From contig CAXXPU010000008.1 in the NCBI GenBank assembly GCA_963666875.2, positions 46,178-110,177 of the forward strand: a stretch of DNA of 64,000 bases. Direction: 5' to 3'. Each line of letters opens with the position of its first letter. Within the stretch, counting starts at the first letter, position 1. This document shows, piece by piece, positions 1-8,293 of the stretch. This DNA is from G963662655 sp963666875. Lineage in GTDB: Bacteria > Cloacimonadota > Cloacimonadia > Cloacimonadales > JAIOQZ01. Under the pieces are notes generated by a model. It was not told the DNA's origin. It did not search any database and saw nothing but the letters and a program-made list of their open reading frames with translations. Made by a program: the position numbers and the translations under genes.

Positions 1-564
1 CACGATATCCCGGAAAAGCACATGCTTCTCATCGACGATGATCGTGGTTGAATAGGATTTGTAACCTTGCATCTTGACCTGTAACCTGTGTTCGCCCGGC
101 GCAACGGTATAGCTGTCGCCTGTACCGAGCAAATCGCCGTCCAGCCACTTCTCGGCGTCGTCCGGCTCCGTGATGAACGACACGGTCAGCTTGTCGATCC
201 GGTCGCCTCGGAGCTTCATGCGATAAACCGTAGCCGATATCGCAGTTTCAGGAAGAGGATAAACAAGCCTCTCGAAGCCCTCTTTCGCTACCTTGATGTT
301 GAAGGTGCCATCACTGATATACACCCACAGTTCGCCAGTCTTTGCTTCCACCTCGCATAAACCCGTTCCGGTCACCGATACACCTGTAAGGGCGGTGGAT
401 ATTTTTAGCAACGCCATGGGTTTGCCATAGTTGTCCATCTTCGGTGCGGTGACGCGCGCGGAAACGTCGCTATCAACGCGCCGGAAGTCGGTTATTTCGA
501 GACTTTGCGCCGTCAAAATACAGCAGAGAATCAAGAGGAATGCCGTGAGAATGATGCGATTCAT
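1..564 (-). CDS. Secreted PEGA-domain protein (3' end beyond window)
   Basis: An open frame runs from an ATG at 562-564, with GGAG about 7 nt upstream, to the left window edge without a stop, giving at least 188 residues. The first 20 residues (MNRIILTAFLLILCC...) read as a Sec signal peptide. Residues about 145-185 (DGDLLGTGDSYTVAPGEHRL followed by QVKMQGYKSYSTT) match the PEGA surface-domain pattern of a short 'dG...Gt' hairpin, 'pGeH.l.v...GY' and a closing strand. An earlier stretch, about 60-115, may be a second, degenerate copy. PEGA proteins are usually cell-surface structural or sensory proteins; the specific role is unknown. The gene points away from the 927-2154 pair. Confidence 0.75.
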   Translation of the reverse strand, partial: MNRIILTAFLLILCCILTAQSLEITDFRRVDSDVSARVTAPKMDNYGKPMALLKISTALTGVSVTGTGLCEVEAKTGELWVYISDGTFNIKVAKEGFERLVYPLPETAISATVYRMKLRGDRIDKLTVSFITEPDDAEKWLDGDLLGTGDSYTVAPGEHRLQVKMQGYKSYSTTIIVDEKHVLFRDIV

Positions 565-926
565 GATAACTCCAGCAGGATTTTTATTACAGATTCGTAT
601 TTTAAACGAATGATGTTATCGTGCAAGAAAAAAATACGATCGATAAGCCATGAGAAAGACCGATTGGAGGTCAAGCGCTACGAATCGCAAAGCTCCTGTA
701 GTATATTCCGATGGAAACGAACCTATTATCATGCCCAGCCTGGCATATCCTTATCCCTTGAAACAAATGCATTGTGACCGATGAGCTGCAATTCAGAAAA
801 ATATTTGCTACGTAAATCTGTCGGGATTATATTCTCTATATCCACATTAATGGACTCGCACACATTTTTCGTTTCGTAATCGATATTAGAAATCTGCCAC
901 GAGAAGAGGCAGAAAAGGAGAGCGCA
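565..926. other. Intergenic region between divergent genes, no gene supported
   Basis: AT-rich spacer between the leftward PEGA gene and the rightward pair at 927 and 1171, so it should hold both promoters, although no clear promoter boxes could be picked. Positions 664-686 (ggaggtcaagcgctacgaa) look like a decayed fragment of the dispersed repeat best seen at 54517-54608. Short open frames here have no good start sites and no recognisable product. Confidence 0.5.
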
Positions 927-1160
927 ATGCTGATACCGGATAAAAACTCGGCTGGATGGAAAAATGCGATATGCAAAGAAGGGAATTACCAGTTCGAGTT
1001 TCTTGGCACGAAAATCATTCTTGGAAGGTTGGGATTGAAGTATCGGGTCAATCATACCCCTCAAATCTTGAACGAGTGCGTGAACGAGTTGTGGGATTTC
1101 TTCAACAAGAATTCCAATATTCCAAAAGTGCAAAACGACCTGAAAAAGCTTTTCGGTTAA
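927..1160 (+). CDS. Small hypothetical protein (77 aa)
   Basis: The ATG at 927 follows a good ribosome-binding site (AAAGGAG about 7 nt upstream), and the stop lies 10 nt before the next start, so the gene is probably cotranscribed with 1171-2154. The product is a soluble protein of mixed charge, begins MLIPDKNSAGWKNAICKEGN and has a C-terminal helix rich in Asn, Lys and Leu. There is no signal peptide or membrane segment, and I do not recognise the family. A 72-residue frame at 956-1174 overlaps it but has no ribosome-binding site. The coupling suggests a partner or regulatory role for the larger neighbour, which is inference only. Confidence 0.6.
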   Translation: MLIPDKNSAGWKNAICKEGNYQFEFLGTKIILGRLGLKYRVNHTPQILNECVNELWDFFNKNSNIPKVQNDLKKLFG

Positions 1161-1170
1161 GGAGGATTCG

Positions 1171-2154
1171 ATGAAAAGGAATATGTTCGATGTAACTGCC
1201 GTAGAACAAATGGTACGAAGTGGAGAACCATTGATCCTCGCCGGGGATGAGAAGGTTTTGAGTAAACTACCTTCCGGAAAATGGATTGGAGGAACGATTC
1301 CGTACTTCATTACCAATGATGGAGGAGCATTCTCGCAAGACAAGATCTATGTAACCCGGCTTCCGGAGTATGTTAAGGACATCGAGGCGAAGACATACGA
1401 TATCAATACGATCGATCAGATTTATAAAGATGCGCCGAGTAATGGCTTCAGCTTTATTATTCTTCCTGGATTCAGCGAAATTCACGAAGCGTTCGCATTG
1501 AAATCGCCTTCATACGATGATTTCGCTTCCACACCGCTTGTCGGCTGGATTTCCGGGTGTTCACTCGATGAGATGAGCGCGACCTGCCCGAAAACTTATT
1601 ACTCGGCCAATAACTACAACGACAAAGCAGTCGTGTTCCACATCGAGCTGCCGGTAAACAAAATCGCCGACCTTCACATTATCAACATCTTCCAGCAGGG
1701 TGACGGGGATACAATCGAATTCCCGGCAGATGGATTCTCCTCCACAAAAGCCCTGGTCAACGGTAAGGAAGTCGATTTTGTCAAATACATCCAGGACAAC
1801 AACATCGATATCAAACTCCCGCTTGTCGCCGATATCTTCGGCGCTATGATTAACACCAGTTTCCGCGAGATAAACGAGGCCGAAAACCGGGTGGACTTCT
1901 ATGCCCCGATCTTCCACGGGCAGAAATACAAAATCGCCAAGCCGGTTGAAGACTACGTCAACGCCTTCGAATCGATGGTGCCAGACAATCTCGAAAATAT
2001 TATCACATTCTCCTGCAACTGCATCCTGAATTACCTCTACGCAGATTTGCAGGGCAAAAAACTCAAAGGTATCACCGGGCCCATCACGTTCGGTGAAATC
2101 ACCTATCAATTGCTCAATCAGACCATGGTCTATCTCGAGATAATCGATATCTGA
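1171..2154 (+). CDS. Conserved hypothetical protein (327 aa)
   Basis: The ATG at 1171 is preceded by TAAGGAGG at optimal spacing, and a strong terminator follows the stop, so this is a well-formed gene. The soluble product has no signal peptide. Its N-terminal region contains 'LPSGKWIGGTIPYF', then a glycine-rich 'NDGGAF' turn and a central 'LVGWISGCSLDEM'. The turn-rich glycine motifs recall small-ligand or sensor domains such as FIST, but the resemblance is too weak to name a family. Cysteines occur in the centre (GCSLDEMSATC) and near the C-terminus (FSCNC). No function is assigned. It forms a two-gene unit with the 77-residue protein upstream. Confidence 0.7.
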   Translation: MKRNMFDVTAVEQMVRSGEPLILAGDEKVLSKLPSGKWIGGTIPYFITNDGGAFSQDKIYVTRLPEYVKDIEAKTYDINTIDQIYKDAPSNGFSFIILPGFSEIHEAFALKSPSYDDFASTPLVGWISGCSLDEMSATCPKTYYSANNYNDKAVVFHIELPVNKIADLHIINIFQQGDGDTIEFPADGFSSTKALVNGKEVDFVKYIQDNNIDIKLPLVADIFGAMINTSFREINEAENRVDFYAPIFHGQKYKIAKPVEDYVNAFESMVPDNLENIITFSCNCILNYLYADLQGKKLKGITGPITFGEITYQLLNQTMVYLEIIDI

Positions 2155-2181
2155 CCTGTTGTCATCAATTGTTTATACATC

Positions 2182-2213
2182 AACCCCGCGATTGTTTCGA
2201 TCGCGGGGTTTTT
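2182..2213 (+). terminator. Rho-independent terminator after 1171-2154
   Basis: A perfect 11-bp stem (AACCCCGCGAT at 2182-2192 pairing with 2200-2210) with a 7-nt loop is followed by a run of five T's. It lies 28 nt downstream of the stop at 2154 and closes the two-gene transcription unit. Confidence 0.9.
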
Positions 2214-2361
2214 GCGTACTGATATCGATCTCAGGATTGTTGCATCGTGGGTGAATTGAATCCAGTTCGCATGATTGCCGGATTCGAATGGCTCGCTGTT
2301 GTTTCACTTGGGATTCATGTTTGCATGTAAACATACACTTCGGGGATTTGAAATTGCACGC

Positions 2362-2392
2362 AAATTTGCAGACGTCTGTGTACCCAGAGAGA
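2362..2392 (-). repeat. REP-like palindromic repeat, 'acgtct' family
   Basis: The palindrome CAGACGTCTG (2369-2378) followed by TGTGTACCCAGAGAGA is a short copy of the repeat seen at 9627-9652, 26247-26266 and 54479-54510. It lies immediately after the stop codon of the minus-strand gene that ends at 2393. Upstream, 2340-2368 holds a GCAAATTTGC-type palindrome resembling one at 54695-54715. Confidence 0.7.
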
Positions 2393-2686
2393 TCAATCGA
2401 GGTCTTCGATAAAAAGGTCGTCCTCGGGGGCGGCGGGGAGGTTGACGAGCGGGATATCCGGTTCGTCGGATTCATCGTCGCTTCGGGGCAACTTGAACAG
2501 CTTGAAAGTATCGAAGAGTACCGAAATCAGGATAATGGTGAATAGCACGGAACCGATCGCCGTCAGGATATACTTGAGAATCAGGCTGTACTGAAATGCG
2601 TCGGAAAGCCTGAGTACCATCAATCCATCGCCGAAAACGATGTTGACGATAAACAAAGCGAGAAGTAGCAATACAACCAATTTCAT
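2393..2686 (-). CDS. Small membrane protein (97 aa)
   Basis: The product starts MKLVVLLLLALFIVNIVF; the ATG at 2686 has AAGG about 8 nt upstream. A second hydrophobic span at about residues 36-58 (LKYILTAIGSVLFTIILISV) precedes an acidic cytoplasmic or periplasmic tail rich in Asp, Glu and Pro. The topology is therefore a signal anchor or signal peptide plus one transmembrane helix. It lies 75 nt beyond the stop of the histidine kinase on the same strand and may be the last gene of that operon, although a 7-bp hairpin (2706-2724) lies between them. Homologues were not recognised. An ATG three codons upstream is possible but overlaps the ribosome-binding site. Confidence 0.6.
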   Translation of the reverse strand: MKLVVLLLLALFIVNIVFGDGLMVLRLSDAFQYSLILKYILTAIGSVLFTIILISVLFDTFKLFKLPRSDDESDEPDIPLVNLPAAPEDDLFIEDLD

Positions 2687-2705
2687 CCTGATCATCCTTC
2701 AAGAT

Positions 2706-2724
2706 ACCGGATGCTCGATCCGGT
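2706..2724 (-). promoter_or_regulatory. Hairpin between kinase and small membrane gene
   Basis: ACCGGAT (2706-2712) pairs with ATCCGGT (2718-2724) around a 5-nt loop, just upstream of the ribosome-binding site of the gene ending at 2393. No T-run follows, so it is more likely an attenuating or processing hairpin than a terminator. Confidence 0.4.
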
Positions 2725-2761
2725 AGCACGTACTCTGTATCTTATATCGACACCCGCCGGG

Positions 2762-3889
2762 TCACATTTTAGATAATTCCGGTTTAATATCCGGCAGGCA
2801 GACAAAAAACTCTGTCCCGTCCTCTTCCGTGCTTGTGACGCCGACCTCGCCGTTCAGATAGCGTTCCGTCAGAAGCTTGACACTATATGTACCGAATCCG
2901 CGCCCTGTTCCCTTGGTCGAAAACGACGGCTGAAAGAGCTGATAGAACACCTTCTCCGGGATCACCTCGTCGTTGTGAACCCCAATGCGTGCCAGTTCGG
3001 CAACCCTTCGACAGGAAATCCGCACAGTGCTTTCCCCAGCCTCCAGTGCGTTCTTGATCAGATTAAATAGCACTCTGACCAGAAGCGATTTATCAGTGTA
3101 GATTTCACATTCTTCAAACGATTGGTCAAGAACGATTTCCCTCTCGCTGAAACGCTGATAGGTCCGGACATGGCTCAACACATGCTGGACAACCTCCCTC
3201 GAATCGAGCGAATAGGGCGAAACCCGCAAGTCGTTCTGTTCTGCGCGAATAAGCTGCTGCTGGTCGGTGATCTCCTCGATCAGCCGCTGCGCCGTCGATG
3301 GTAGCGCCGCCTTTATCTCGTTTACGTATTCACCTTTATCATCGCTCAAGACCAGATCCATACCGGACGAAATCGCGTACGCGGTGTTCAGGATGTCGTG
3401 GAAGAATATCCGCTCGAGCGCCTGTTTGCGTATCTTCGCGCTGATGTCCTCGATGCTGAGTACGTACAACTGATGCTCTTCGATCATCATCGGAACCGAC
3501 GTGATCTTCAGATTCAGCGCTTCGGTGAGATGATTCTTTCGAACCAGCAGGCGACACTCTTTCGTGTTTCTCCTGCCTTCGAGACCTTCCAGGATCGAAT
3601 CCAACGCTCCGCAAAACCGGCAGTAGTTTGTCGAGCCGCATCGGTGCTCGGTGTGATAGACATTGTTACACTTGAAAAGCTCTCCAAGATACTTGCCAAG
3701 CACCTCTTCTCTGTCTGTGACTTCGATGAAATCCATGGCGGAACGATTGATAAACACGGCGGACCGCGACTCATCGATAATCACGACATGTACCGGAATC
3801 GCATCGAGTGTTTCGGTAAGCAGGTGATTATCCGTGATGGCACGCAGCTTTTCGATCCTGGTCTGGTGATTCGCGCTTTCGATGACCAT
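2762..3889 (-). CDS. PAS-domain sensor histidine kinase, soluble
   Basis: A 375-residue cytoplasmic kinase without transmembrane segments. A PAS-like domain occupies about 25-150 and includes a cysteine set (C74, C84, C90, C93 in 'HRCGSTNYCRFCG') suited to metal or redox sensing. The phosphoacceptor region has 'FFHDILN' with His164, where Asp replaces the usual Glu of the H-box. The ATPase domain shows an N-box (NLIKNALEA, Asn280) and a G-box 'GTGRGFGTYSVKLL' near 335. It follows the MoxR gene by 13 nt and is the sensory member of this minus-strand operon. No response regulator is adjacent, so its partner must lie elsewhere. The histidine-kinase call is firm; the cysteine-sensing idea is inference. 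Confidence 0.9.
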   Translation of the reverse strand: MVIESANHQTRIEKLRAITDNHLLTETLDAIPVHVVIIDESRSAVFINRSAMDFIEVTDREEVLGKYLGELFKCNNVYHTEHRCGSTNYCRFCGALDSILEGLEGRRNTKECRLLVRKNHLTEALNLKITSVPMMIEEHQLYVLSIEDISAKIRKQALERIFFHDILNTAYAISSGMDLVLSDDKGEYVNEIKAALPSTAQRLIEEITDQQQLIRAEQNDLRVSPYSLDSREVVQHVLSHVRTYQRFSEREIVLDQSFEECEIYTDKSLLVRVLFNLIKNALEAGESTVRISCRRVAELARIGVHNDEVIPEKVFYQLFQPSFSTKGTGRGFGTYSVKLLTERYLNGEVGVTSTEEDGTEFFVCLPDIKPELSKM

Positions 3890-3902
3890 GGCAGAAATCC
3901 CG

Positions 3903-4889
3903 TCAGGCTTTCAGCTCTGTGATGAGTTTTCCGATGACGTCCCGCGCCCGTAGTCCTTCCGCCTCGGCGGTGAAGGATATCACGATGCGATGCTGCAAGA
4001 CGATCTCTGCCACGCGAATCACATCTTCCACGGATGGAGATGGGCGGTTCTGAAGCGCGGCTCTTGTCTTGGCTGCAAGGATCAGGTATTGCGAAGCGCG
4101 CGGTCCGGCGCCCCAGTTGACCCATCGCCGGATGAAATCGGGCGCATCATCGCTCTTCGGTCTGGTTGCCCGGGCGAGACGGACGGCGAAATCCAGCACG
4201 TGATCGCTGACGGGCAGGATACGCACAGCCTTCTGGATCGCGACGATCTCCTCGCCGCTCATCATGGGCTTAACCTCCGGTGTCTCGACCGACGTGGTTG
4301 TGCGCACAATCTCCTTTTCCTCTTCGAGATCGGGATAATCGATGTTGATATTGAACATGAACCTGTCGAGCTGCGCCTCCGGCAGCGGGTAGGTTCCCTC
4401 CTGCTCGATCGGGTTCTGCGTGGCGAGCACTAAAAACGGCCGTTCGATCTCAAAGGTCTGGTTTCCGGCGGTCACCTGATATTCCTGCATCGCCTGAAGG
4501 AGCGCGGCTTGCGTCTTGGGCGGCGTACGGTTGATCTCGTCTGCCAGAATGATGTTCGCGAAAATTGGTCCCTTGATGTATTCGAAATAGCGTTTCCCGT
4601 CCGCCTTGTTCTCCGCCAGGATGTCGGTTCCGGTGATGTCGGACGGCATCAGGTCGGGCGTGAACTGAATCCGGTTGAACTTAAGGTCGAGGATCCGCGC
4701 CAACGTCGAAACCATCAGCGTCTTCGCCAGACCGGGCACACCCTCGATCAGGCAATGTCCACCGGCAAACAGCGCGATTAAAATCTCCTCGATCACGCGA
4801 TTCTGACCGACTATGATCCTGCCGATCTCGCGCTCGATTTTCTGTCTCGTTTCCGCCAGCTTCTGCAGCAATTCCACATGTTCACTCAT
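3903..4889 (-). CDS. MoxR-family AAA+ ATPase
   Basis: A 328-residue AAA+ protein of standard MoxR length. Walker A is GVPGLAKT (50-57), Walker B is IILADE (113-118), and the sensor-1 region is 'LATQNPIEQEGTYPLPEAQLD', typical of MoxR. MoxR ATPases act as chaperones in maturing protein complexes, usually beside DUF58 and VWA-domain genes. None of those partners is present here. Instead the gene is 7 nt downstream of a methyltransferase and 13 nt upstream of a histidine kinase. The target is unknown. Confidence 0.93.
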   Translation of the reverse strand: MSEHVELLQKLAETRQKIEREIGRIIVGQNRVIEEILIALFAGGHCLIEGVPGLAKTLMVSTLARILDLKFNRIQFTPDLMPSDITGTDILAENKADGKRYFEYIKGPIFANIILADEINRTPPKTQAALLQAMQEYQVTAGNQTFEIERPFLVLATQNPIEQEGTYPLPEAQLDRFMFNINIDYPDLEEEKEIVRTTTSVETPEVKPMMSGEEIVAIQKAVRILPVSDHVLDFAVRLARATRPKSDDAPDFIRRWVNWGAGPRASQYLILAAKTRAALQNRPSPSVEDVIRVAEIVLQHRIVISFTAEAEGLRARDVIGKLITELKA

Positions 4890-4896
4890 ATTGTTA

Positions 4897-5745
4897 TCAT
4901 CCTTCTATTGATTTTTCAGGTACAAACAGCACATACCGATGATGTGCCCAGAAGCGCTTCACGATCCACGGCATACAGCTTTCGAACCACGCGTGGCGCA
5001 TCATCTTGCGCTCGAAATCGTGGTCTTTGCCCGTGTAATAGTCAAGGATCGTCAGCGGCTCCGGCTTGATATCCTCGTTCACCAGGAATCCCAGCCCGAA
5101 CTTCTTCAGGAACTTCGCCTTGGGCATCCCGATATCGGGCCAGGGAGGACAGTCGATGAAATTGCCTTCCACTTGCTTCCAGCCAAGTTCATGCATAATT
5201 CTAATAAACATTCCCGGCTTGATATATTCCTCTTTCAGATACTTTTTCAGATCGTCTTTTCCGGTATATTTTTGGCTCAGGTAGCCGATTCCCAGCCGGT
5301 TCGGCACGCAGAGCACAATCGCCTTTTTCGTAACGCGCGTCAGGTTTTTCAGGAAAACCTCGATGTCCTCCACGAACCACAGCGCCGAGAAATTCCACGA
5401 CACATCGAACGTATCGTCCTCGAACGGTAGATCGACAAAATCGTCAGTCAGCAAGATATCCGCGTTTAGCCCGACATCGCTCCACACCTTCTTCATCAGC
5501 TCGACCCGCTCCGGTTCGTGATCCAGCACCGTTACCGCATAGCCGCTCTTCGCCAGCGACATGCTGTTGATCCCGGATGTCCCGGTGAATCCGAACGATG
5601 GCGCTTCCAGAACGGTTTTCGCATTGTACTTTCGGCAGATATACTCCATCTTCCTGTTCAGGATGATCCGCTCGTAAGAAGATCCCAAGCCCTCGTCAGG
5701 CTCGGAAAAATACTTCTTCCAGAAGTGCAGGATCGGAATCGCCAT
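4897..5745 (-). CDS. SAM-dependent methyltransferase, class I-like
   Basis: The start is ATG 5743-5745 (MAIPILHFWKKYF), one base after the upstream epimerase stop; a longer frame to 5838 would run back through that gene. The 282-residue product has a degenerate motif I (VLEAPSFGFTGTSG), an acidic end of strand 2 (VTVLDHEPE), 'DLPFEDDTFDVSWNFSALWF' as motif II/III, then a post-motif helix. This is the Methyltransf_11 layout, but the usual GxGxG loop is altered. The substrate is unknown. Its place in an operon with GGGP synthase, a CpsB-type phosphatase and an epimerase suggests a role in lipid or surface-glycan modification, which is inference. Confidence 0.8.
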   Translation of the reverse strand: MAIPILHFWKKYFSEPDEGLGSSYERIILNRKMEYICRKYNAKTVLEAPSFGFTGTSGINSMSLAKSGYAVTVLDHEPERVELMKKVWSDVGLNADILLTDDFVDLPFEDDTFDVSWNFSALWFVEDIEVFLKNLTRVTKKAIVLCVPNRLGIGYLSQKYTGKDDLKKYLKEEYIKPGMFIRIMHELGWKQVEGNFIDCPPWPDIGMPKAKFLKKFGLGFLVNEDIKPEPLTILDYYTGKDHDFERKMMRHAWFESCMPWIVKRFWAHHRYVLFVPEKSIEG

Positions 5746-5746
5746 A

Positions 5747-6724
5747 TCACTTCTTCCTGTAGAAATCGAGCACCGACTTGAAGCCGACCAGCGTGCGCTG
5801 ATGCCGGATATTGAATTCCTCGTACGTGTTCTCGACATCGTAGAACCACGACTTCGAGATCAGCCGGAACCGCGCCAGCCAGAGGTCGCTCTTCATGAAT
5901 TTCGCGATCCGTTCTCCAAACTGAAACCACAATCCCGAGACGATTCGGTTTCTGGGATACGGCTTGCCGTGCAGCTTTTCGTGAATCTCGTCCGCAAGCT
6001 CCAATAGCGAGACCGGCTGCCGGTCTGCAACGATGAATGCCGATCCGGGTGTCAATTGTGCATCAATGGTCTTGGCGAAGACGTCCGCCAAGATATTGAC
6101 GTCGGTCAGGTGAATGCGAACGGTGCGATTCGGCAGAAACAACATACGTTTATCGACCAACTTGGTCAGGGTGTACGGAAAGCCGTAGTCGCCGGAGCCG
6201 TATGTGATCGATGGTCGGATGATGTAGCCGTCCAGACCCTCCAGCACCATCTTCTGAACGATGGCCTCGGCTTCGATCTTGGTCTCGTGATAATAACCGT
6301 CGCGTTGCCGTTCCGTCTGGTCGTTGGCGGGAAGTTCGTTCGGGATAGCGCCGAAAACGCCCACCGAGGAGCAGAACACGAACCGCGCCTTGGTCCGCCA
6401 AGCAGCAAGCATGAGCTGTTCGGTCGCCAGGACGTTTGCCGCGTAATATTTCTTCTTCGGGAATTTCCTGCCGCCGCGGATCGCGCCTATATGCAATATA
6501 CAATCAAACTCGTTGTCATCTAAAAACTTCGTCAGTGCCGGGATGTCAGAAAGGTCGATCTTCACGATCTTCAGAATCCCTTCGAGCGATTCGAGCCGCT
6601 TCTTCGACGTCTCGGGACGTACGATGCCCGTCATATCGAGCTTGCGCGGAGCAAGTCGCTGCGCAACCTGTCTTCCGATGAACCCGGTCGCTCCGGTGAT
6701 CAGAACCTTTTTTACCTTTTCCAT
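5747..6724 (-). CDS. NAD-dependent epimerase/dehydratase (extended SDR)
   Basis: A 325-residue extended short-chain dehydrogenase/reductase. The nucleotide-binding motif GATGFIG is at 11-17, the catalytic Ser is in 'FVFCSSVGVFG' near 119-120, and the YxxxK pair is Tyr145/Lys149 in 'YYHETKIEAE'. A downstream 'IIRPSITYGSGDYG' loop is typical of sugar-nucleotide epimerases and 3beta-HSD-like reductases. The start overlaps the end of the CpsB-like gene by 13 nt, showing translational coupling. The substrate is probably a nucleotide sugar or a lipid-linked sugar. A reductase acting on an isoprenoid is an alternative that the context allows but the sequence does not prove. Confidence 0.88.
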   Translation of the reverse strand: MEKVKKVLITGATGFIGRQVAQRLAPRKLDMTGIVRPETSKKRLESLEGILKIVKIDLSDIPALTKFLDDNEFDCILHIGAIRGGRKFPKKKYYAANVLATEQLMLAAWRTKARFVFCSSVGVFGAIPNELPANDQTERQRDGYYHETKIEAEAIVQKMVLEGLDGYIIRPSITYGSGDYGFPYTLTKLVDKRMLFLPNRTVRIHLTDVNILADVFAKTIDAQLTPGSAFIVADRQPVSLLELADEIHEKLHGKPYPRNRIVSGLWFQFGERIAKFMKSDLWLARFRLISKSWFYDVENTYEEFNIRHQRTLVGFKSVLDFYRKK

Positions 6725-7509
6725 AAGAAGTCCAGCATCTTTCGGACGGGGTGTCGTTTATCGTCGTCCGTCACCTCGGCGACGCTGAGGTAGAAATGGT
6801 CGATCTCTTCACCCCGAAGCATTTTTCCGGGGTTGATTCTCGTCAGTAATTCCGATGTATATTCGTCGTAGCGTTCGTTGATCTGCTCGACCGCACCCTG
6901 CATCGAATTCGTTTCTCCACGGCAGTGACTGTCGGAGGCGAGAAAGTGCGCAAAACCGTTTTCAATAAGCGCCCAGGCGGTCCTTTCGACATTGTTGCCG
7001 TAACCGCCGATCAGGCTCCCGGCATTGATCTGCATATAGACGTTGCGGTAGAGAAGGTCTTCCGCCATGCCGATGTTGTTCTGGATATCCATATAGCGCT
7101 CGGGGTGTGCCAGAATCGGTTTATAGCCGGTGCGTACGAGATCGTAGAGCGCATGAATGAAGAATCCCGGAAAGCCGTTCATGCTCGACTCGACCAGCAC
7201 ATATTTCGTGTCCGCGAGGTGCAGATCGTGCTTGCCGATATCGTTCAGAATATTTGTATCCAGCATCACCTCAGTACCTATGTGAAATTTCATCTCGATA
7301 TCCGCGTCCGCCACAGCTTTTTCCAGCTCGGTCAGAATCGCGAGTAGCTTCGGTCTCCGGTTGTCGTAGCTTCCGCGCAGGTAGTGCGGGGTCAGCACGA
7401 TCTCCGAGATACCGGCTTCCTTCGCGATCCGAACCGCGTTTACAGATGTCTCGATATCGGGCGAACCGTCATCGACGCCGGGGAGAATGTGGGTATGGAT
7501 GTCGATCAT
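6712..7509 (-). CDS. CpsB/YwqE-type tyrosine-protein phosphatase (PHP fold)
   Basis: 265 residues beginning MIDIHTHILPGVDDGS, with metal ligands His5 and His7, then 'VLTPHYL' and later 'ILAHPERY' and 'ASDSHC' motifs. This is the full PHP-type metal-site set of CpsB/CapC/YwqE phosphatases, which dephosphorylate tyrosine kinases controlling capsule or exopolysaccharide synthesis. No BY-kinase or polymer-export gene lies within the window, so the target is elsewhere or different. The gene overlaps GGGP synthase upstream by 4 nt (ATGA) and the epimerase downstream by 13 nt. The family call is secure; the biological target is inferred. Confidence 0.9.
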   Translation of the reverse strand: MIDIHTHILPGVDDGSPDIETSVNAVRIAKEAGISEIVLTPHYLRGSYDNRRPKLLAILTELEKAVADADIEMKFHIGTEVMLDTNILNDIGKHDLHLADTKYVLVESSMNGFPGFFIHALYDLVRTGYKPILAHPERYMDIQNNIGMAEDLLYRNVYMQINAGSLIGGYGNNVERTAWALIENGFAHFLASDSHCRGETNSMQGAVEQINERYDEYTSELLTRINPGKMLRGEEIDHFYLSVAEVTDDDKRHPVRKMLDFLWKR

Positions 7510-8270
7510 CTCGTGATCCCGTGAATGGCGTCCGCGAACTGCCGCACCAGCGAGAAGTCCTTTTCGTCCTCGATCACCGTACCGGTCACGATGAAGTCCG
7601 CGCCGGCTTTCGCAAGCTCGATCGCGGCTTCGGGCGTGCGAATTCCGCCGCCTACGATTATCGGCACTTCCACCGCGTCGCGCACAGCCCCGATCATTTC
7701 GACCGTCATCGGCTGATCCGCGCCGCTGCCTGCGTCCATATAGATCAGTCGCATGCCGAGATACTGCGCCGCGAGCGCGTGCGCGACAGCGATATCGGGC
7801 TTGTTGCGCGGGATGGGAATGCTGTGGCTCATGTACTGCACCGAGGTCAATTTCCCGGAATCAATCACCATGTAGCCGGTTCCGATCACCTCGAGGTTAC
7901 AGCTCCGGATCAACGGCGCTGCGCGAACCTGCTCGCCGATTAGCATCTGCGGATTCCTGCTTGAAACCATGCTCAGAAGCAGGAGCGCGTCGGCGTGCTT
8001 CGAGACAAAGTTGAATACGCCCGGAAAAATCAATACCGGGATATCGACCGCCCGACGGATCATTTTCAGCGACTTCTCGAAATTGTCGTGGATCATCAGG
8101 CTGCCGCCGATCAAGAGCGCGTCGGCTCCGTTTTCGGCGCAGTTGACCGCCATATCGACCGTCGTATTCACGTCGAACCGATCCGGATCGATCAGACAGA
8201 AATACCCCGCCCTTTTCGCGGCGTGCTTCACAAGCTTGTTGTATATCTTCTTCTTCACAGGTTTCTCCAT
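7506..8270 (-). CDS. Geranylgeranylglyceryl phosphate synthase (PcrB/GGGPS family)
   Basis: A 254-residue TIM-barrel enzyme. 'CLIDPD' at 25-30, 'ALLIGGSLMIHDN' on an early strand, 'YMDAGSGADQP' near 160-175 and the C-terminal phosphate-binding 'VGGGIRTPE' with 'IVTGTVIE' define the GGGPS/PcrB family. These enzymes join a polyprenyl diphosphate to sn-glycerol-1-phosphate. In archaea this is the first committed step of ether-lipid synthesis. Bacterial homologues occur in Firmicutes (heptaprenyl) and in FCB lineages. The length and the AGSGA motif fit the archaeal/FCB-type group rather than short PcrB. It leads the seven-gene operon. No glycerol-1-phosphate dehydrogenase or UbiA prenyltransferase lies in the window. 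Confidence 0.9.
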   Translation of the reverse strand: MEKPVKKKIYNKLVKHAAKRAGYFCLIDPDRFDVNTTVDMAVNCAENGADALLIGGSLMIHDNFEKSLKMIRRAVDIPVLIFPGVFNFVSKHADALLLLSMVSSRNPQMLIGEQVRAAPLIRSCNLEVIGTGYMVIDSGKLTSVQYMSHSIPIPRNKPDIAVAHALAAQYLGMRLIYMDAGSGADQPMTVEMIGAVRDAVEVPIIVGGGIRTPEAAIELAKAGADFIVTGTVIEDEKDFSLVRQFADAIHGITR

Positions 8271-8293
8271 AGTACCTATTTAACGTTTATGCA

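Noticed and set aside
729..1343. A 204-codon minus-strand frame opposite the 927 and 1171 genes
   Set aside because: No ribosome-binding site and no family signal, while the plus-strand genes have optimal signals.
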